Origin: CAWIUB01 sp963839175
Lineage (GTDB): Bacteria > Actinomycetota > Actinomycetes > Mycobacteriales > Jatrophihabitantaceae
DNA: 64,000 nt
Assembly: GCA_963839175.1 (NCBI GenBank)
Contig: CAWIUB010000001.1
Coordinates: 120,986 to 184,985 of the forward strand
Reading direction: 5' to 3'
Part shown: positions 45,605 through 54,502 of the stretch, piece after piece
Layout: each line of letters begins with the position of its first letter
How positions within the stretch are numbered: the stretch's first letter is position 1
The notes under the pieces: model-generated
Databases searched by the model: none
What the model was told of the DNA's origin: nothing
What the model saw: only the letters and a program-made list of their open reading frames with translations
Program-made: the position numbers and the translations under genes

Positions 45605-47170
45605 CTATAGCGGTTTGACGAGGGGGAACAGAATCGTTTCCCGAATTCCCTTACCGGTGAAGATCATCACCAGCCGGTCTATGCCCAGCCCTAATCCACC
45701 GGTCGGTGGCATTCCGTATTCGAGGGCGTGCAGGAAATCCTCGTCCAGTTCCATCGCCTCGGGATCGCCCTGTGCGGCGGCGATGGATTGCTCGACCAGT
45801 CGCCGCCGTTGCTCGACCGGATCGACCAGCTCCGAATAGGCGACCGCAATCTCGATTCCAGCGATGACTAGATCCCACGCTTCGGCCAGCCTTGGGTCGT
45901 CTCGGTGAGGCCGCGCGAGCGGCCGCACCTCGACCGGATAATCCCGCACGAAGGTGGGCTGCATGAGTGTGGGCTCGACGAGCTTTTCGTAGAGTTCCAA
46001 CACGATCTGGCCGGCGTTCCAGCCGCCTTTCACCGCCACCCCCGATCGATCGGCCAATGTGCGCAACTCGGCCACGTCCGATTCGATAGTGACTGATTCG
46101 CCCAAGGCTGCCGAGACCGCGTCATGAAGGGTCACCGAACGCCAATCACCGACTAGCTCGACCTCGCTGCCGTCGAGCGTTCTCGCCTGCGACAGGTCGA
46201 CCGCGCCAGCCGAATCGAGGATCAATGCCCTGGTGAGTTCGGCCATGGTGTCGTAGTCGCCGTACGCCTCGTACGCCTCGAGCTGCGTGTATTCCGGGGA
46301 GTGCGTCGAGTCGATACCCTCGTTGCGAAAGGATCGGCCCAACTCATACACCCGGCCGATTCCAGCCACGATGCAGCGCTTGAGGTACAGCTCCGTGGCG
46401 ATCCGCAGCGACATGTCCAGATCGAATGCGTTGAGGTGCGTGTGAAACGGACGCGCCGCGGCACCGCCGTGCACTGCTTGCAGAATCGGTGTCTCGACCT
46501 CGAGATAACCACGCGCGTCCAATGTCGCACGCACCGAGCGCAGCACCGCGGCCCGCGACCGGACCATTTGCCGAGCCTCCGGGCTGACGATCAGGTCGAC
46601 ATAGCGCTCCCGCACCCGCGTCTGTTCCGACAGCGGTTTGTGCGCCACCGGAAGCGGGCGCAACGCCTTGGCAGTGACCTGCCAGGAGTCGGCCAATACC
46701 GACAGTTCCCCGCGTTTGGAGGAGATTACCTCCCCATGGACGTACACCAAGTCGCCGAGGTCCACATCGGCTTTCCAGGCCGCCAGTGACTCGGCACCGA
46801 CGCGATCGAGCGAGAGCATCACCTGCAATTCGGCACCGTTCTCGCGTAGCGTCGCGAAACACAGCTTGCCGGTGTTGCGCGCGAAGATCACCCGTCCGGT
46901 GATGCCCACTTGATCGCCGGTGCGCGAATCGGCCGCGAGGTCCGGGTATATGTCGCGGATCTCGGCCAGCGAATGCGTTCGTGGCACGGTCACCGGGAAC
47001 AGTGTCCGGGCCAGTCGCTCGTACTTCTCCCGGCGGATCCGCAACTGCTCCGGCAGATCGGCGTCATCGGGCGTCTCATCCACGGCGGCCAGCGTATCGA
47101 GCGCGCCCTGCGTGATTTCGTCGCGATTAGCCCTGACGAATGTCACCGGCGACTCCTGTGCCACCGGCAC
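45605..47170 (-). CDS. lysS: Class II lysyl-tRNA synthetase
   Basis: About 513-521 residues: OB-fold anticodon domain (GDQVGITGRVIFARNTGKLC), motif 1 region YLEVETPILQAVHGGAAARP, motif 2 GRSFRNEGIDSTHSPEYTQL and motif 3 GGLGLGIDRLVMIFTG. It charges tRNA-Lys. GTG 47170 is possible, but GTG 47146 has CAGGAG 6 bp upstream and is the better start. It lies upstream of lsr2 in the conserved lysS-lsr2-clpC order. Confidence 0.95.
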   Translation of the reverse strand: MPVAQESPVTFVRANRDEITQGALDTLAAVDETPDDADLPEQLRIRREKYERLARTLFPVTVPRTHSLAEIRDIYPDLAADSRTGDQVGITGRVIFARNTGKLCFATLRENGAELQVMLSLDRVGAESLAAWKADVDLGDLVYVHGEVISSKRGELSVLADSWQVTAKALRPLPVAHKPLSEQTRVRERYVDLIVSPEARQMVRSRAAVLRSVRATLDARGYLEVETPILQAVHGGAAARPFHTHLNAFDLDMSLRIATELYLKRCIVAGIGRVYELGRSFRNEGIDSTHSPEYTQLEAYEAYGDYDTMAELTRALILDSAGAVDLSQARTLDGSEVELVGDWRSVTLHDAVSAALGESVTIESDVAELRTLADRSGVAVKGGWNAGQIVLELYEKLVEPTLMQPTFVRDYPVEVRPLARPHRDDPRLAEAWDLVIAGIEIAVAYSELVDPVEQRRRLVEQSIAAAQGDPEAMELDEDFLHALEYGMPPTGGLGLGIDRLVMIFTGKGIRETILFPLVKPL

Positions 47171-47206
47171 TGCCAGGGCGGGGCGGGCCGAGGCAGAGTT
47201 CTCGCT

Positions 47207-48163
47207 ATGACAACGAATTCCTATCGGCCACCGTCGAGTGGCATCGAGCTAGCCGGCCTGGTGAAGACCTTCCGCTCACCTCAGGGCCCGGTGCAGGCCG
47301 TCCGCGGGGTAGGCATCTCGATCGCGCCCGGCGAGACGGTGGCGCTGCTCGGGCCCAACGGAGCGGGCAAGTCGACGACGATCGACATGGTGCTGGGGCT
47401 GTTGCCGCCGGATGCCGGGACCGTCTCGCTGTTCGGCATGAGACCGGCCGACGCGATCAGCCGAGGGGCCGTCGGCGCAATGCTGCAGACCGGCTCGCTG
47501 ATCCGCGACCTGTCGGTGCGCGAGCTGGTCACCATGATGGCCTCGCTTTATCCCCACCCGCTGCCGGTGGATGAGGTCATCGAGCTGACCGGGATCGGTG
47601 ACATCGCGGGCCGGCGCACCCAGAAGCTGTCCGGCGGACAGACCCAACGAGTGCGGTTCGCGGTCGCGCTGGTCAGCAACCCCGACCTGCTCATGCTCGA
47701 TGAACCAACCGTGGCCATGGACGTCGAGGGGCGTCACGGGTTCTGGACGACTATGCGAACGTTCGCGGCTCGTGGCAAGACCGTGGTGTTCGCCACTCAC
47801 TACCTGGAAGAGGCCGACGCCTACGCCGACCGGGTCATCCTGATGGCCCGCGGCCAGATCGTCGCAGACGGGCCGGCCACCGAGATCAAGGCGACCGTCG
47901 GGCTGAAGACGATTCGAGCCACGCTGCCCGGAATCGACCCAGCCGCCCTCGCCATCCTTCCGGGCGTAACGCACGCGGACGGCCGCGGCGAGGCGGTGAT
48001 CCTCAACTGCAGCGATTCGGACGCGGCGATCCGGGCGCTACTCGCCGACTACCCGCAAGCCCGCGACATCGAAATCAACGGCGCCGGACTCGAGCAGGCC
48101 TTCCTGCAGCTCACCGGCGACGATGACGAGCCCGCCACGACGACCGAGGAGATCTCCCGATGA
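47207..48163 (+). CDS. ABC-2-type exporter ATP-binding protein (DrrA-like)
   Basis: 318 residues: Walker A LLGPNGAGKSTTIDMVLGLL, Q-loop MLQTGSLIRDLSV, signature KLSGGQTQRVRFAVAL, Walker B LLMLDEPTVAMDVEGR and H-loop VFATHYLEEADAYADR, then the C-terminal domain of drug/antibiotic exporters. The stop overlaps the permease ATG. With the adjacent kinase it resembles self-regulated lipid- or antibiotic-responsive exporters. Confidence 0.92.
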   Translation: MTTNSYRPPSSGIELAGLVKTFRSPQGPVQAVRGVGISIAPGETVALLGPNGAGKSTTIDMVLGLLPPDAGTVSLFGMRPADAISRGAVGAMLQTGSLIRDLSVRELVTMMASLYPHPLPVDEVIELTGIGDIAGRRTQKLSGGQTQRVRFAVALVSNPDLLMLDEPTVAMDVEGRHGFWTTMRTFAARGKTVVFATHYLEEADAYADRVILMARGQIVADGPATEIKATVGLKTIRATLPGIDPAALAILPGVTHADGRGEAVILNCSDSDAAIRALLADYPQARDIEINGAGLEQAFLQLTGDDDEPATTTEEISR

Positions 48164-48891
48164 GCACAACCCTCACCTACACCCGATTCGAGCTGTTGCG
48201 CACGTTCCGCAACGTCAGGTTCTTCATCTTCTCGCTCGTCTTCCCGCTCATCCTCTTCTACGTCGTCGCGGGGTCCAACCGGCACACCACGATCGGCGGC
48301 ATCCCGTTCCCGACCTACTACATGGCCGGAATGATCAGTTGGGGAGCGATGACCGCCGTGCTGGCGGCGGGAGCGCGCATCGCCGCCGAACGCAGCGTCG
48401 GCTGGAACCGTCAGCTGCGGCTGACCCCGTTGTCGCCGCGTACCTACTTCCGCGCCAAGATCGTCACCGGATACGCGATGGCCGCGATCAGCATCGCGTT
48501 GCTCTGCTTCGCCGGCCTCTCACTCGACGTACACCTCGCCGCCGGACGGTGGACGCAGATGATCGCTCTGGTCCTGGTCGGCCTGATCCCGTTCGCGGCC
48601 ATGGGGGTGCTGCTCGGCCATTTGCTGAGCGTCGACTCGATGGGTCCGGCGTTGGGCGGCATCTCCGCGCTGTTCGCGTTGTTGGGCGGCGCGTGGGGTC
48701 CGCTCGGGCAGACCGGCGCGCTGCACCACGTCATCGAGCTGCTGCCGTCCTACTGGATCGTGCAGGCCGGCCACGTGGCGTACACCGGCCAGGGCTGGCC
48801 GGCTCAGGCATGGGTCGTGATCGGCGTGTGGACCGCCGGGTGCGCCGTGCTCGCCGCGCGCGCCTACCGGCGCGACACGCAGCGGGTCTGA
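48160..48891 (+). CDS. ABC-2-type exporter permease
   Basis: 243 residues with six hydrophobic segments: FFIFSLVFPLILFYVVAGSN, PTYYMAGMISWGAMTAVLAA, ALVLVGLIPFAAMGVLLGHL and ISALFALLGGAWGPLG. RIAAERSVGWNRQLRLTPLS is the conserved cytoplasmic coupling region of ABC2 permeases. It forms the exporter with the upstream ATPase (4-bp overlap). The kinase starts 20 bp downstream. Confidence 0.9.
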   Translation: MSTTLTYTRFELLRTFRNVRFFIFSLVFPLILFYVVAGSNRHTTIGGIPFPTYYMAGMISWGAMTAVLAAGARIAAERSVGWNRQLRLTPLSPRTYFRAKIVTGYAMAAISIALLCFAGLSLDVHLAAGRWTQMIALVLVGLIPFAAMGVLLGHLLSVDSMGPALGGISALFALLGGAWGPLGQTGALHHVIELLPSYWIVQAGHVAYTGQGWPAQAWVVIGVWTAGCAVLAARAYRRDTQRV

Positions 48892-48910
48892 CCTACGCTT
48901 GACACCGGTC

Positions 48911-49798
48911 ATGACGAATCCGCCTGAGCCCGCACTCGCCACCCCCGCCTTCGTCAAGCGTCGGCGGCAGATGCGGTCGGGCTGGCGGCGGTTCGTCTTT
49001 CCTGGCATCTGGCTGGTGTACCTGGGCCAGACCGCGCACGGTGTGAGCGTCCACTCCAGTGGAGCCGCCGAGGTCGTCGGTTACGCGATCATCGGGCTGT
49101 TCTGCGTCTGCTACATCCTCGGCCTGCCGGCGGTGTGGAGTGGGCGGCGGCGGCTGTTCTGGACGCTGTACCTGGCGATGTATCTGCTGACCGGGTTCGC
49201 GGCCGTGTTCGCGCATCAGGACGCCTTCGTGATGTGCGTGTACCTGGCGGTGCTGACGATGGGCGGCATCCGGCAGGCCGCCATCCCGATCACCGTCGGG
49301 CTCACCCTCGCGACCATGTTCGTCCCACCGCTGATTCCGTCCTGGCACAGCGGCGTCTACACCGACATGGTGATCACTATCCCCCTGATGGCGGTGGCCA
49401 TGTGGGGCTTCTTCGGCATCCTCGAGTCGAATCGGGAGCTGGCCGCGGCCCGCTCCGAGGTCGCGCGCCTTGCCGCGGAGAACGAGCGCTCCCGGATCGC
49501 CCGCGACCTGCACGACCTGCTCGGGCATTCGCTGACCACGATCACGGTGAAGGCTGGCCTGGCGCGTCGGCTGGCCGAGCTGGGTAGCCCGCAGCGCTCC
49601 GCCGCCGAGATCGCCGAGGTCGAGGAGCTGTCCCGGCGCTCCCTCGCCGACGTGCGGGCTGCGGTCGCCGGCCACCGCGACGTGACACTCGCCGGCGAAC
49701 TCGCCACCGCCCGTGAAGTGCTGCGCGCGGCGGGGGTGATCGCGCAGCTGCCCGGCTCCGTCGACGTCGTCCATCCGGCGCTGTCGGAGCTCTGGTAG
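48911..49798 (+). pseudogene. DesK-like sensor histidine kinase lacking its ATPase domain
   Basis: Five TM segments (GWRRFVFPGIWLVYLGQTAH, YAIIGLFCVCYILGLPAVW, MYLLTGFAAVFA and others) precede a coiled segment and the HisKA_3 box SRIARDLHDLLGHSLTTITV (phosphoacceptor His in DLHDLLGH). The frame ends at SVDVVHPALSELW*, just before the HATPase_c domain should begin, and no later frame supplies it. The response-regulator gene that normally follows is also absent. The break coincides with the start of an unrelated dehydrogenase fragment, so a deletion joined two loci. It cannot autophosphorylate by itself. Confidence 0.8.
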
Positions 49799-50074
49799 CT
49801 GCGGCTCGCGCCGCAGGCGAGGACGTCGACGCCTGCCTCGAGCTGGCCGAACGGTACGGGCCTGCCTACCGCTACCCGCGTGAGATCAGTTGTTGCGGTC
49901 GCCGCCGAGAGGTTTCTGAGCCTGGTCGGCCACACCCTTGGCCCGGCGCCGCTGACCTTCGACGAGACCCACGCGCGCAGGGTGGCCGACCTCGAGATCT
50001 ACGTTCGGCAGCATCACACCGAGCGTGACCTTGCCGACCTCGGCAACCGTCTCATCGACAGGTCGGCGCGATGA
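49791..50074 (+). pseudogene. C-terminal remnant of an acyl-CoA dehydrogenase-like protein
   Basis: Two frames give ALVAAARAAGEDVDACLELA, ERYGPAYRYPR, then VVAVAAERFLSLVGHTLGPA, PLTFDETHARRVADLEIYVR and QHHTERDLADLGNRLID, ending at 50074. This is the helical tail of the acyl-CoA-dehydrogenase-like protein found in actinobacterial clusters with PIG-L, methyltransferase and glycosyltransferase genes, which follow here in that order. The N-terminal FAD domain is lost at the junction with the kinase. The stop overlaps the PIG-L ATG. Confidence 0.55.
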
Positions 50075-50830
50075 CCGCTACGTTCGATCACCGCGACGGT
50101 GGAACACCCGAAACCGCCTGGACAAACGACACTCAACTCTCACACCTCCCGCCAGCGCGGCCACCTGCCCGTGGGGCGCACCTGGTCGTGCTCGCCGCCA
50201 ATCCCGACGACGAGACACTCGGCGCGGGTAGTCTCATCGCGATCGCCGCCACCGGCGGCGTGACCATCGACGTCATCGTCGCCACAGACGGCGAGAACTC
50301 CCATCCCGACTCGCCTACCCACACTCAGGATCAACTGGCGCGACAACCCCGGGACGAGGCGACCGCAGCGATCGCCCGCCTCGATCCGCACGCGACGGTG
50401 ACCTTCCTGGGCCTGCCCGACGGCGGGCTGCGCCAACGCCGGGCCGACATTGAGGAGGCATTGGCAAAGCGACTACAGCCGGATTACTTCGTGGTGACGC
50501 CATGGCGCGGCGACCGTCACCCCGACCACGAGGCATGTGCGCTCGCCGCCCGGGCGCGCTTCGACGCCGACCGGATTGCCAGCACTGGCAGTATCCGATC
50601 TGGGCGTGGCACTGGGCGGATCCGGCCGGCGACGAGCTTCCTGGAGCGCGCTACGTCGCGTCGACCTCACCGATGGCCACCGGATGACGAAAAAGAGCGC
50701 GCTGGCCCACCACCGCAGCCAGCACGAACCGCTGTCGCCCTGCCCCGGTGACCAGGCGGTGCTGCCCGGACACGTCCTGGCTCATTTCCGGCGACCCTTC
50801 GAGGTATCTGTCGTTGAAGCGCCGCACGCC
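50071..50830 (+). CDS. PIG-L/LmbE-family deacetylase (frameshifted, one zinc ligand changed)
   Basis: The first frame has HLVVLAANPDDETLGAGSLI, DVIVATDGENSH, VTFLGLPDGGLRQR and VTPWRGDRHPDHEACALAAR. The canonical AHPDDE motif reads ANPDDE: the first zinc-binding His is Asn, while the second HPDH is kept. After about 50575 two shifts lead to YPIWAWHWADPAGDELPGAR and KKSALAHHRSQHEPLSPCPG, GHVLAHFRRPFEVSVV, the normal C-terminus. Family members de-N-acetylate sugars or mycothiol precursors. The loss of a ligand and the frameshifts suggest it is inactive or misread. Confidence 0.7.
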
Positions 50831-50859
50831 GCCGGGGACAGCGGCTATTTCGATGCGCT

Positions 50860-51793
50860 GAGGTTTTCTCACCGGGCTGGTCGCTGAAGGTGGAGTAGGA
50901 CGAGGGCGGCGGTGGTGATGGCGCCGATTCTCCAGGGATCGAGGGTGATGCGTTCGAGTGCTTTCCAGGTTCGTTTGAGCAAGGCGTTGGCGCGTTCTGC
51001 GGTCGCGCGCAGGGCGTTGATCAGCACGTTGCGGGTCTGGTTGTCCGCGGCCAGGTTGGGGCCCTTGGTGGGAACCTGGATGCCGATCCCGGCGCCGGCG
51101 TATCCCTTGTCGGTCAGGGTCGGCAGCCCGGCTGCGGCGGCCGGATACAGCGCCGGTAGGGCGTGGATACGCGCGGCGGTGATGTCGTGAGTGGAGCCGG
51201 GTTCCACGTCGCTGACCCATTCCGGGTAGCCGGTTGGGCCGGTGAGGACCTGGATGTTGCCGCCGTGGCGGTGATGCTTGCCGGAGTACCACACGTCGTG
51301 GCCGGCCTCGGACGGCGCGGCCGATCGCACGCTGGGGATCAGCGTGCCGTCCAGGCAGCAGAACGTCCAGCCCTGCTGCAGACCGTGGGCGAGCACCTCG
51401 GGCAAGTCGGGTGCGTGCGCGGCGATCACGTCGATCGCCTCGTGCACGTACCGGTAGGCGGTCGCGATGCTCACCCGCCCGTCGCGGGCCAGCGTGGGCA
51501 GGTCGGTGGCGTTCTTGAACCAGCGCAGCACCATCACCGCCTGCACGAACGGTGTAGCGGCCCGCTGCCACGGCCGCCGATCGTGCAGCTTGCGGTACGC
51601 GCTCAGCCAGCGCGCCACCTGGGACACGGTGCTCGCGGGAACGTCGAGGGTGGCACGATAGGTGATCACGTGGGGTCCTGGCTCCGGGTCGATTTCTTGG
51701 TCGAAACCAACCCTCGCGATCAGGACCCCACGCCCGCCTCAGACACGCCGGTCACCTCAGCAGTCACATCAGTCACTCTGGTGAGAAAACCTC
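50860..51793. mobile_element. IS5-family insertion sequence, complete
   Basis: The 934-bp element has 14-bp perfect terminal inverted repeats (GAGGTTTTCTCACC at 50860-50873 and its complement at 51780-51793). The target duplication is GCT (50857-50859 and 51794-51796). Removing the element rejoins a methyltransferase frame (YFDA-LYSTTEDPW). It contains one intact transposase gene, so it may be active. Confidence 0.85.
50869..51669 (-). CDS. IS5-family (DDE_Tnp_4-type) transposase
   Basis: 266 residues from GTG 51669: N-terminal helical HTH region (WQRAATPFVQAVMVLRWFKN, ARDGRVSIATAYRYVHEAID). The catalytic triad lies in FCCLDGTLIPS, PTLTDKGYAGAG and TAERANALLKRTWKALERI. The length is normal and the gene is uninterrupted. 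It fills nearly the whole element. Confidence 0.9.
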   Translation of the reverse strand: MITYRATLDVPASTVSQVARWLSAYRKLHDRRPWQRAATPFVQAVMVLRWFKNATDLPTLARDGRVSIATAYRYVHEAIDVIAAHAPDLPEVLAHGLQQGWTFCCLDGTLIPSVRSAAPSEAGHDVWYSGKHHRHGGNIQVLTGPTGYPEWVSDVEPGSTHDITAARIHALPALYPAAAAGLPTLTDKGYAGAGIGIQVPTKGPNLAADNQTRNVLINALRATAERANALLKRTWKALERITLDPWRIGAITTAALVLLHLQRPAR

Positions 51794-52299
51794 GCTCTAT
51801 TCGACGACTGAGGATCCGTGGGCCTGGCGGACCGCTTCTACGAACGCCGCAAGCGTGACCTGGTGATGGCGTGCCTGCCGCGAGCGACGTTCCGGCGTTC
51901 GTTCGAACCGGGCTGCGCCACCGGCCTGCTGACCGAACGCCTCGCCCGTCGCTGCGACGAGGTGCTGACATGTCACTGCGCGGTACGTGCCGTTGACTCC
52001 ACCCGCGCCCGCCTCGCACGAAAGCCGAACGTTGCGGTCGCCCGACTGGCGATTCCCGACGAGTGGCCCGATGGTTTGCTTCGACCTGATCGTGCTCAGC
52101 GACGTCGGCTACTACTGCGACGACATCGACGCGCTCGTCAGCCGCGTGTGCGCATCGCTCACCGCTGATGGCGTCCTGGCTGCCTGCCATTGGCGGCATC
52201 CCGCGGTCGAGCATCCGCGCACCGCGTAGGAGATACACGATGCGCTCGGCCGAGGACTGAATCGCCTCGTCCACCACGTCGGAGACGACTTCTTTTCTT

Positions 52300-53621
52300 G
52301 GCGCTTCCGGGAAGTCCGTGGGTCATGGTGTGGCCGGGTAGAGCTGTAGGCCACCGAGGTGGAAGTAGATCGCGGTCTTGAAGTGCTCGCGGTTGCGGTA
52401 GCCACGCGCTGAGACTCTGATCGCCTGGATGCGGGAGTTGAGGCCTTCGGCGCCGGCGTTGGTGATCCGGTGGGCGAAGTAGGACAGCAGCCCCGCCTGG
52501 TGACGTTTGAGTGTCTTAGCCGCGTCGATGATCGGTTTGAGCCGGCAGTGGGTGGCCCAGAAGTACCAGCGGTTGAAGTGCTTGGCCGCCCAGCCGCGGC
52601 GCTTATAGGACCAGAAGTGCCGCAGGCTCTCCTTGATCGCCCACGCCCGCGCGGTGCGCAGGTCGCCGGCCTGCAGCGTGGCGAACCGGTCGGCGTGACG
52701 GTCGGGCAGGTTCTCGGCCGAGTACAGCCAGAGGTACTTCGAACCGGCCAGGCTCTTGTCACCGGCCGCGACCAGCGCCCGGTTCTCTTGCTTGCGGACG
52801 GTGTCCACCGCGCCGGTGAGGTAGCCCATCAGGTGGTACCGGTCGAACACGATCTTGTCGTCCGGGTCGGTCAGGTGCGCGCGCACCGAGTTGGCGAACG
52901 GCTCCCACATGTCCATCGCGACCGCCTGAATGCCGGCCAGCTGCTCGGGCGTGAACTTCTCGAAGTAGCCGTCCAGGCTGGCCTGGCGTCGCTCGTCGGC
53001 GATGTAGTCCACGGTGCCGGTGTCCAGGTCGGCGACCACGGTGATGTAGTCCTGTCCCCGCCCGGCCGCCTTCTCATCGACCCCGACATGCGCCGGGGCG
53101 GTCAGTGGTTTCGCGGTCAGGCCCCGGGCCACCGCGCGGTCCATCAGGTGCCACGCCTCATCCCAGCTGACCCGCAGCAACCCGGCCGCGGAGGCCACGT
53201 CGCAGGCGGCGAGCACGTCGATGGCCAGCCGCTCGAACAACACGGTGAACCGTGCGTGCGGCTCAGCCCACGGCAGCCGCACCTGCCGCACCCCGTGCTC
53301 GGGGCACTCGACCCGCGGCGGGCGGGCGTGCAGGAACGTCAAGAACGCACACGAGTCCAGATGCCGCCAAGCCCGCTCCTCGGCGTGGTCGTAGACCGCC
53401 AGCTCCCGCTCGCAGTCCGGGCACGCGAACCGCGTCCGGCCCGGATGCCCGACCCACACGTCCACCCGCCCGCCGGGGGCCGACAGCTCGACGCGATCAA
53501 CCTCCCACGGCGCGACCAACCCCAGCAGATGGCGGTACAACTCGGTGTCGCGCATGCGACAGATCCTGCCGCCAAGCGCCCGTCACACCCAGACCCGACC
53601 CACGAAGAACCCGGAAGCGCC
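52300..53621. mobile_element. ISL3-family insertion sequence, complete
   Basis: The 1322-bp element starts GGCGCTTCCGGG and ends with its complement; the repeats continue imperfectly to about 23 bp. It is flanked by a perfect 8-bp target duplication CTTTTCTT (52292-52299 and 53622-53629), the length typical of ISL3. It interrupts the methyltransferase gene close to its 3' end. Confidence 0.9.
52323..53555 (-). CDS. ISL3-family transposase
   Basis: 410 residues: N-terminal zinc-finger region (RFACPDCERELAVYDHAEER, RVECPEHGVRQV), an HTH (DVASAAGLLRVSWDEAWHLM), and the DDE core in HVGVDEKAAGRGQDYITVVA, AVAMDMWEPFANSVR and ITNAGAEGLNSRIQAIRVSA. Full length and intact, so the insertion is probably recent. 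Confidence 0.95.
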   Translation of the reverse strand: MRDTELYRHLLGLVAPWEVDRVELSAPGGRVDVWVGHPGRTRFACPDCERELAVYDHAEERAWRHLDSCAFLTFLHARPPRVECPEHGVRQVRLPWAEPHARFTVLFERLAIDVLAACDVASAAGLLRVSWDEAWHLMDRAVARGLTAKPLTAPAHVGVDEKAAGRGQDYITVVADLDTGTVDYIADERRQASLDGYFEKFTPEQLAGIQAVAMDMWEPFANSVRAHLTDPDDKIVFDRYHLMGYLTGAVDTVRKQENRALVAAGDKSLAGSKYLWLYSAENLPDRHADRFATLQAGDLRTARAWAIKESLRHFWSYKRRGWAAKHFNRWYFWATHCRLKPIIDAAKTLKRHQAGLLSYFAHRITNAGAEGLNSRIQAIRVSARGYRNREHFKTAIYFHLGGLQLYPATP

Positions 53622-53682
53622 CTTTTCTTGACGTGTGGTGTGCGACAGGTCAGTCAGTCGCCCGAGCCAACGGCATCCTCAC

Positions 53683-54434
53683 GTGATAAGCACCGTCGGG
53701 ATAGTCGTGCCGGCCGCAAACGAACAAGCGCACATCGGCGAATGCTTGACCGCGCTGACTGCGGCGCGGCACCATGCGCTGCCAACCACAGCGGTCACGT
53801 CGAGGTACGGATCCTCGTGGTGCTCGACTCGTGCGTGGACGACACCGCCGGCATCGCCAGCCAGCGCCGAGGCATCGAGGCCGTGCACTGCAGGGTCGGT
53901 CGAGCAGGCGCGGCCCGCGCATTCGGCGCGCAGCACCTGCTCGACAGTTGCCCATCACCACGCAGTCAGATCTGGCTCGCGAACACCGACGCCGACTCCC
54001 GCGTACCGCTCGACTGGATTACGCGCATGTTGTGCCACGCAGAACGCGGGACACATCCGGTCCTGGGCACGGTAAGTCCCGACGACGATCTCGACCTTCG
54101 CCATAGGCATGTCTGGCAAGGTCGCCACCGACTTCACATCGGGCACCCTCACGTGCACGGCGCCAATTTCGGTATCCGTGCTGACACCTACCTGGAGCTC
54201 GGCGGATGGCCGGCCGTCACCTCCGGGGAGGACGTCGCGATGGCGCATCGAGCCGCGGTGAACAGTCGCCTGCGTATCGTTCGAACCGCGGCAATCCCCG
54301 TCACGACCAGCTCTCGCCTCGCCGGACGAGCACCCTACGGCTTCGCCGGGTATCTCCGCGATCTCGTCGCGGAGACAGCCGCCGCTGAGAGCCTGACGCT
54401 ACGACGAGGACGCCGCAGTGTCGCTTCGAGATAG
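53683..54434 (+). CDS. Family 2 glycosyltransferase (frameshifted)
   Basis: GTG 53683 gives VISTVGIVVPAANEQAHIGE, the GT2 start. The frame shifts near 53805. The main frame then reads VEVRILVVLDSCVDDTAGIA, IWLANTDADSRVPLDWITRM (DxD in NTDADS), HVHGANFGIRADTYLELGGW and TSGEDVAMAHRAA (acceptor-side ED). The protein is soluble, with a short basic tail. It is the last gene of the dehydrogenase/PIG-L/methyltransferase/GT2 cluster; the product of such clusters is not known to me. Confidence 0.75.
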
Positions 54435-54502
54435 GTGTGCGGCAATGAGACTGGGCGCAGCCGTAACTGTCACCGTGTCGACCCGTCGCCCCAAGAACTA
54501 CC

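Larger units (their letters stand above)
50818..53686 (+). pseudogene. SAM-dependent methyltransferase (NodS-like) split by two insertion sequences
   Basis: Three pieces reassemble: about 50818-50859 (HAAGDSGYFDAL), 51794-52299 (YSTTEDPW, then FYERRKRDLVMACLPRATFR, RSFEPGCATGLLTERLARRC, DLIVLSDVGYYCDDIDALVS, VLAACHWRHPAVEH) and 53630-53686 (LDVWCATGQSVARANGILT and stop). The first gap is the IS5-family element, the second the ISL3-family element. Small indels also occur near 51832, 52070 and 52225. The SAM motif is EPGCATGLLTERL. The gene is dead. Its stop overlaps the glycosyltransferase GTG. Confidence 0.8.

Noticed and set aside
52470..54434. 654-residue plus-strand open frame
   Set aside because: Most of it is antisense to the ISL3 transposase; only the end from 53683 is a real glycosyltransferase.
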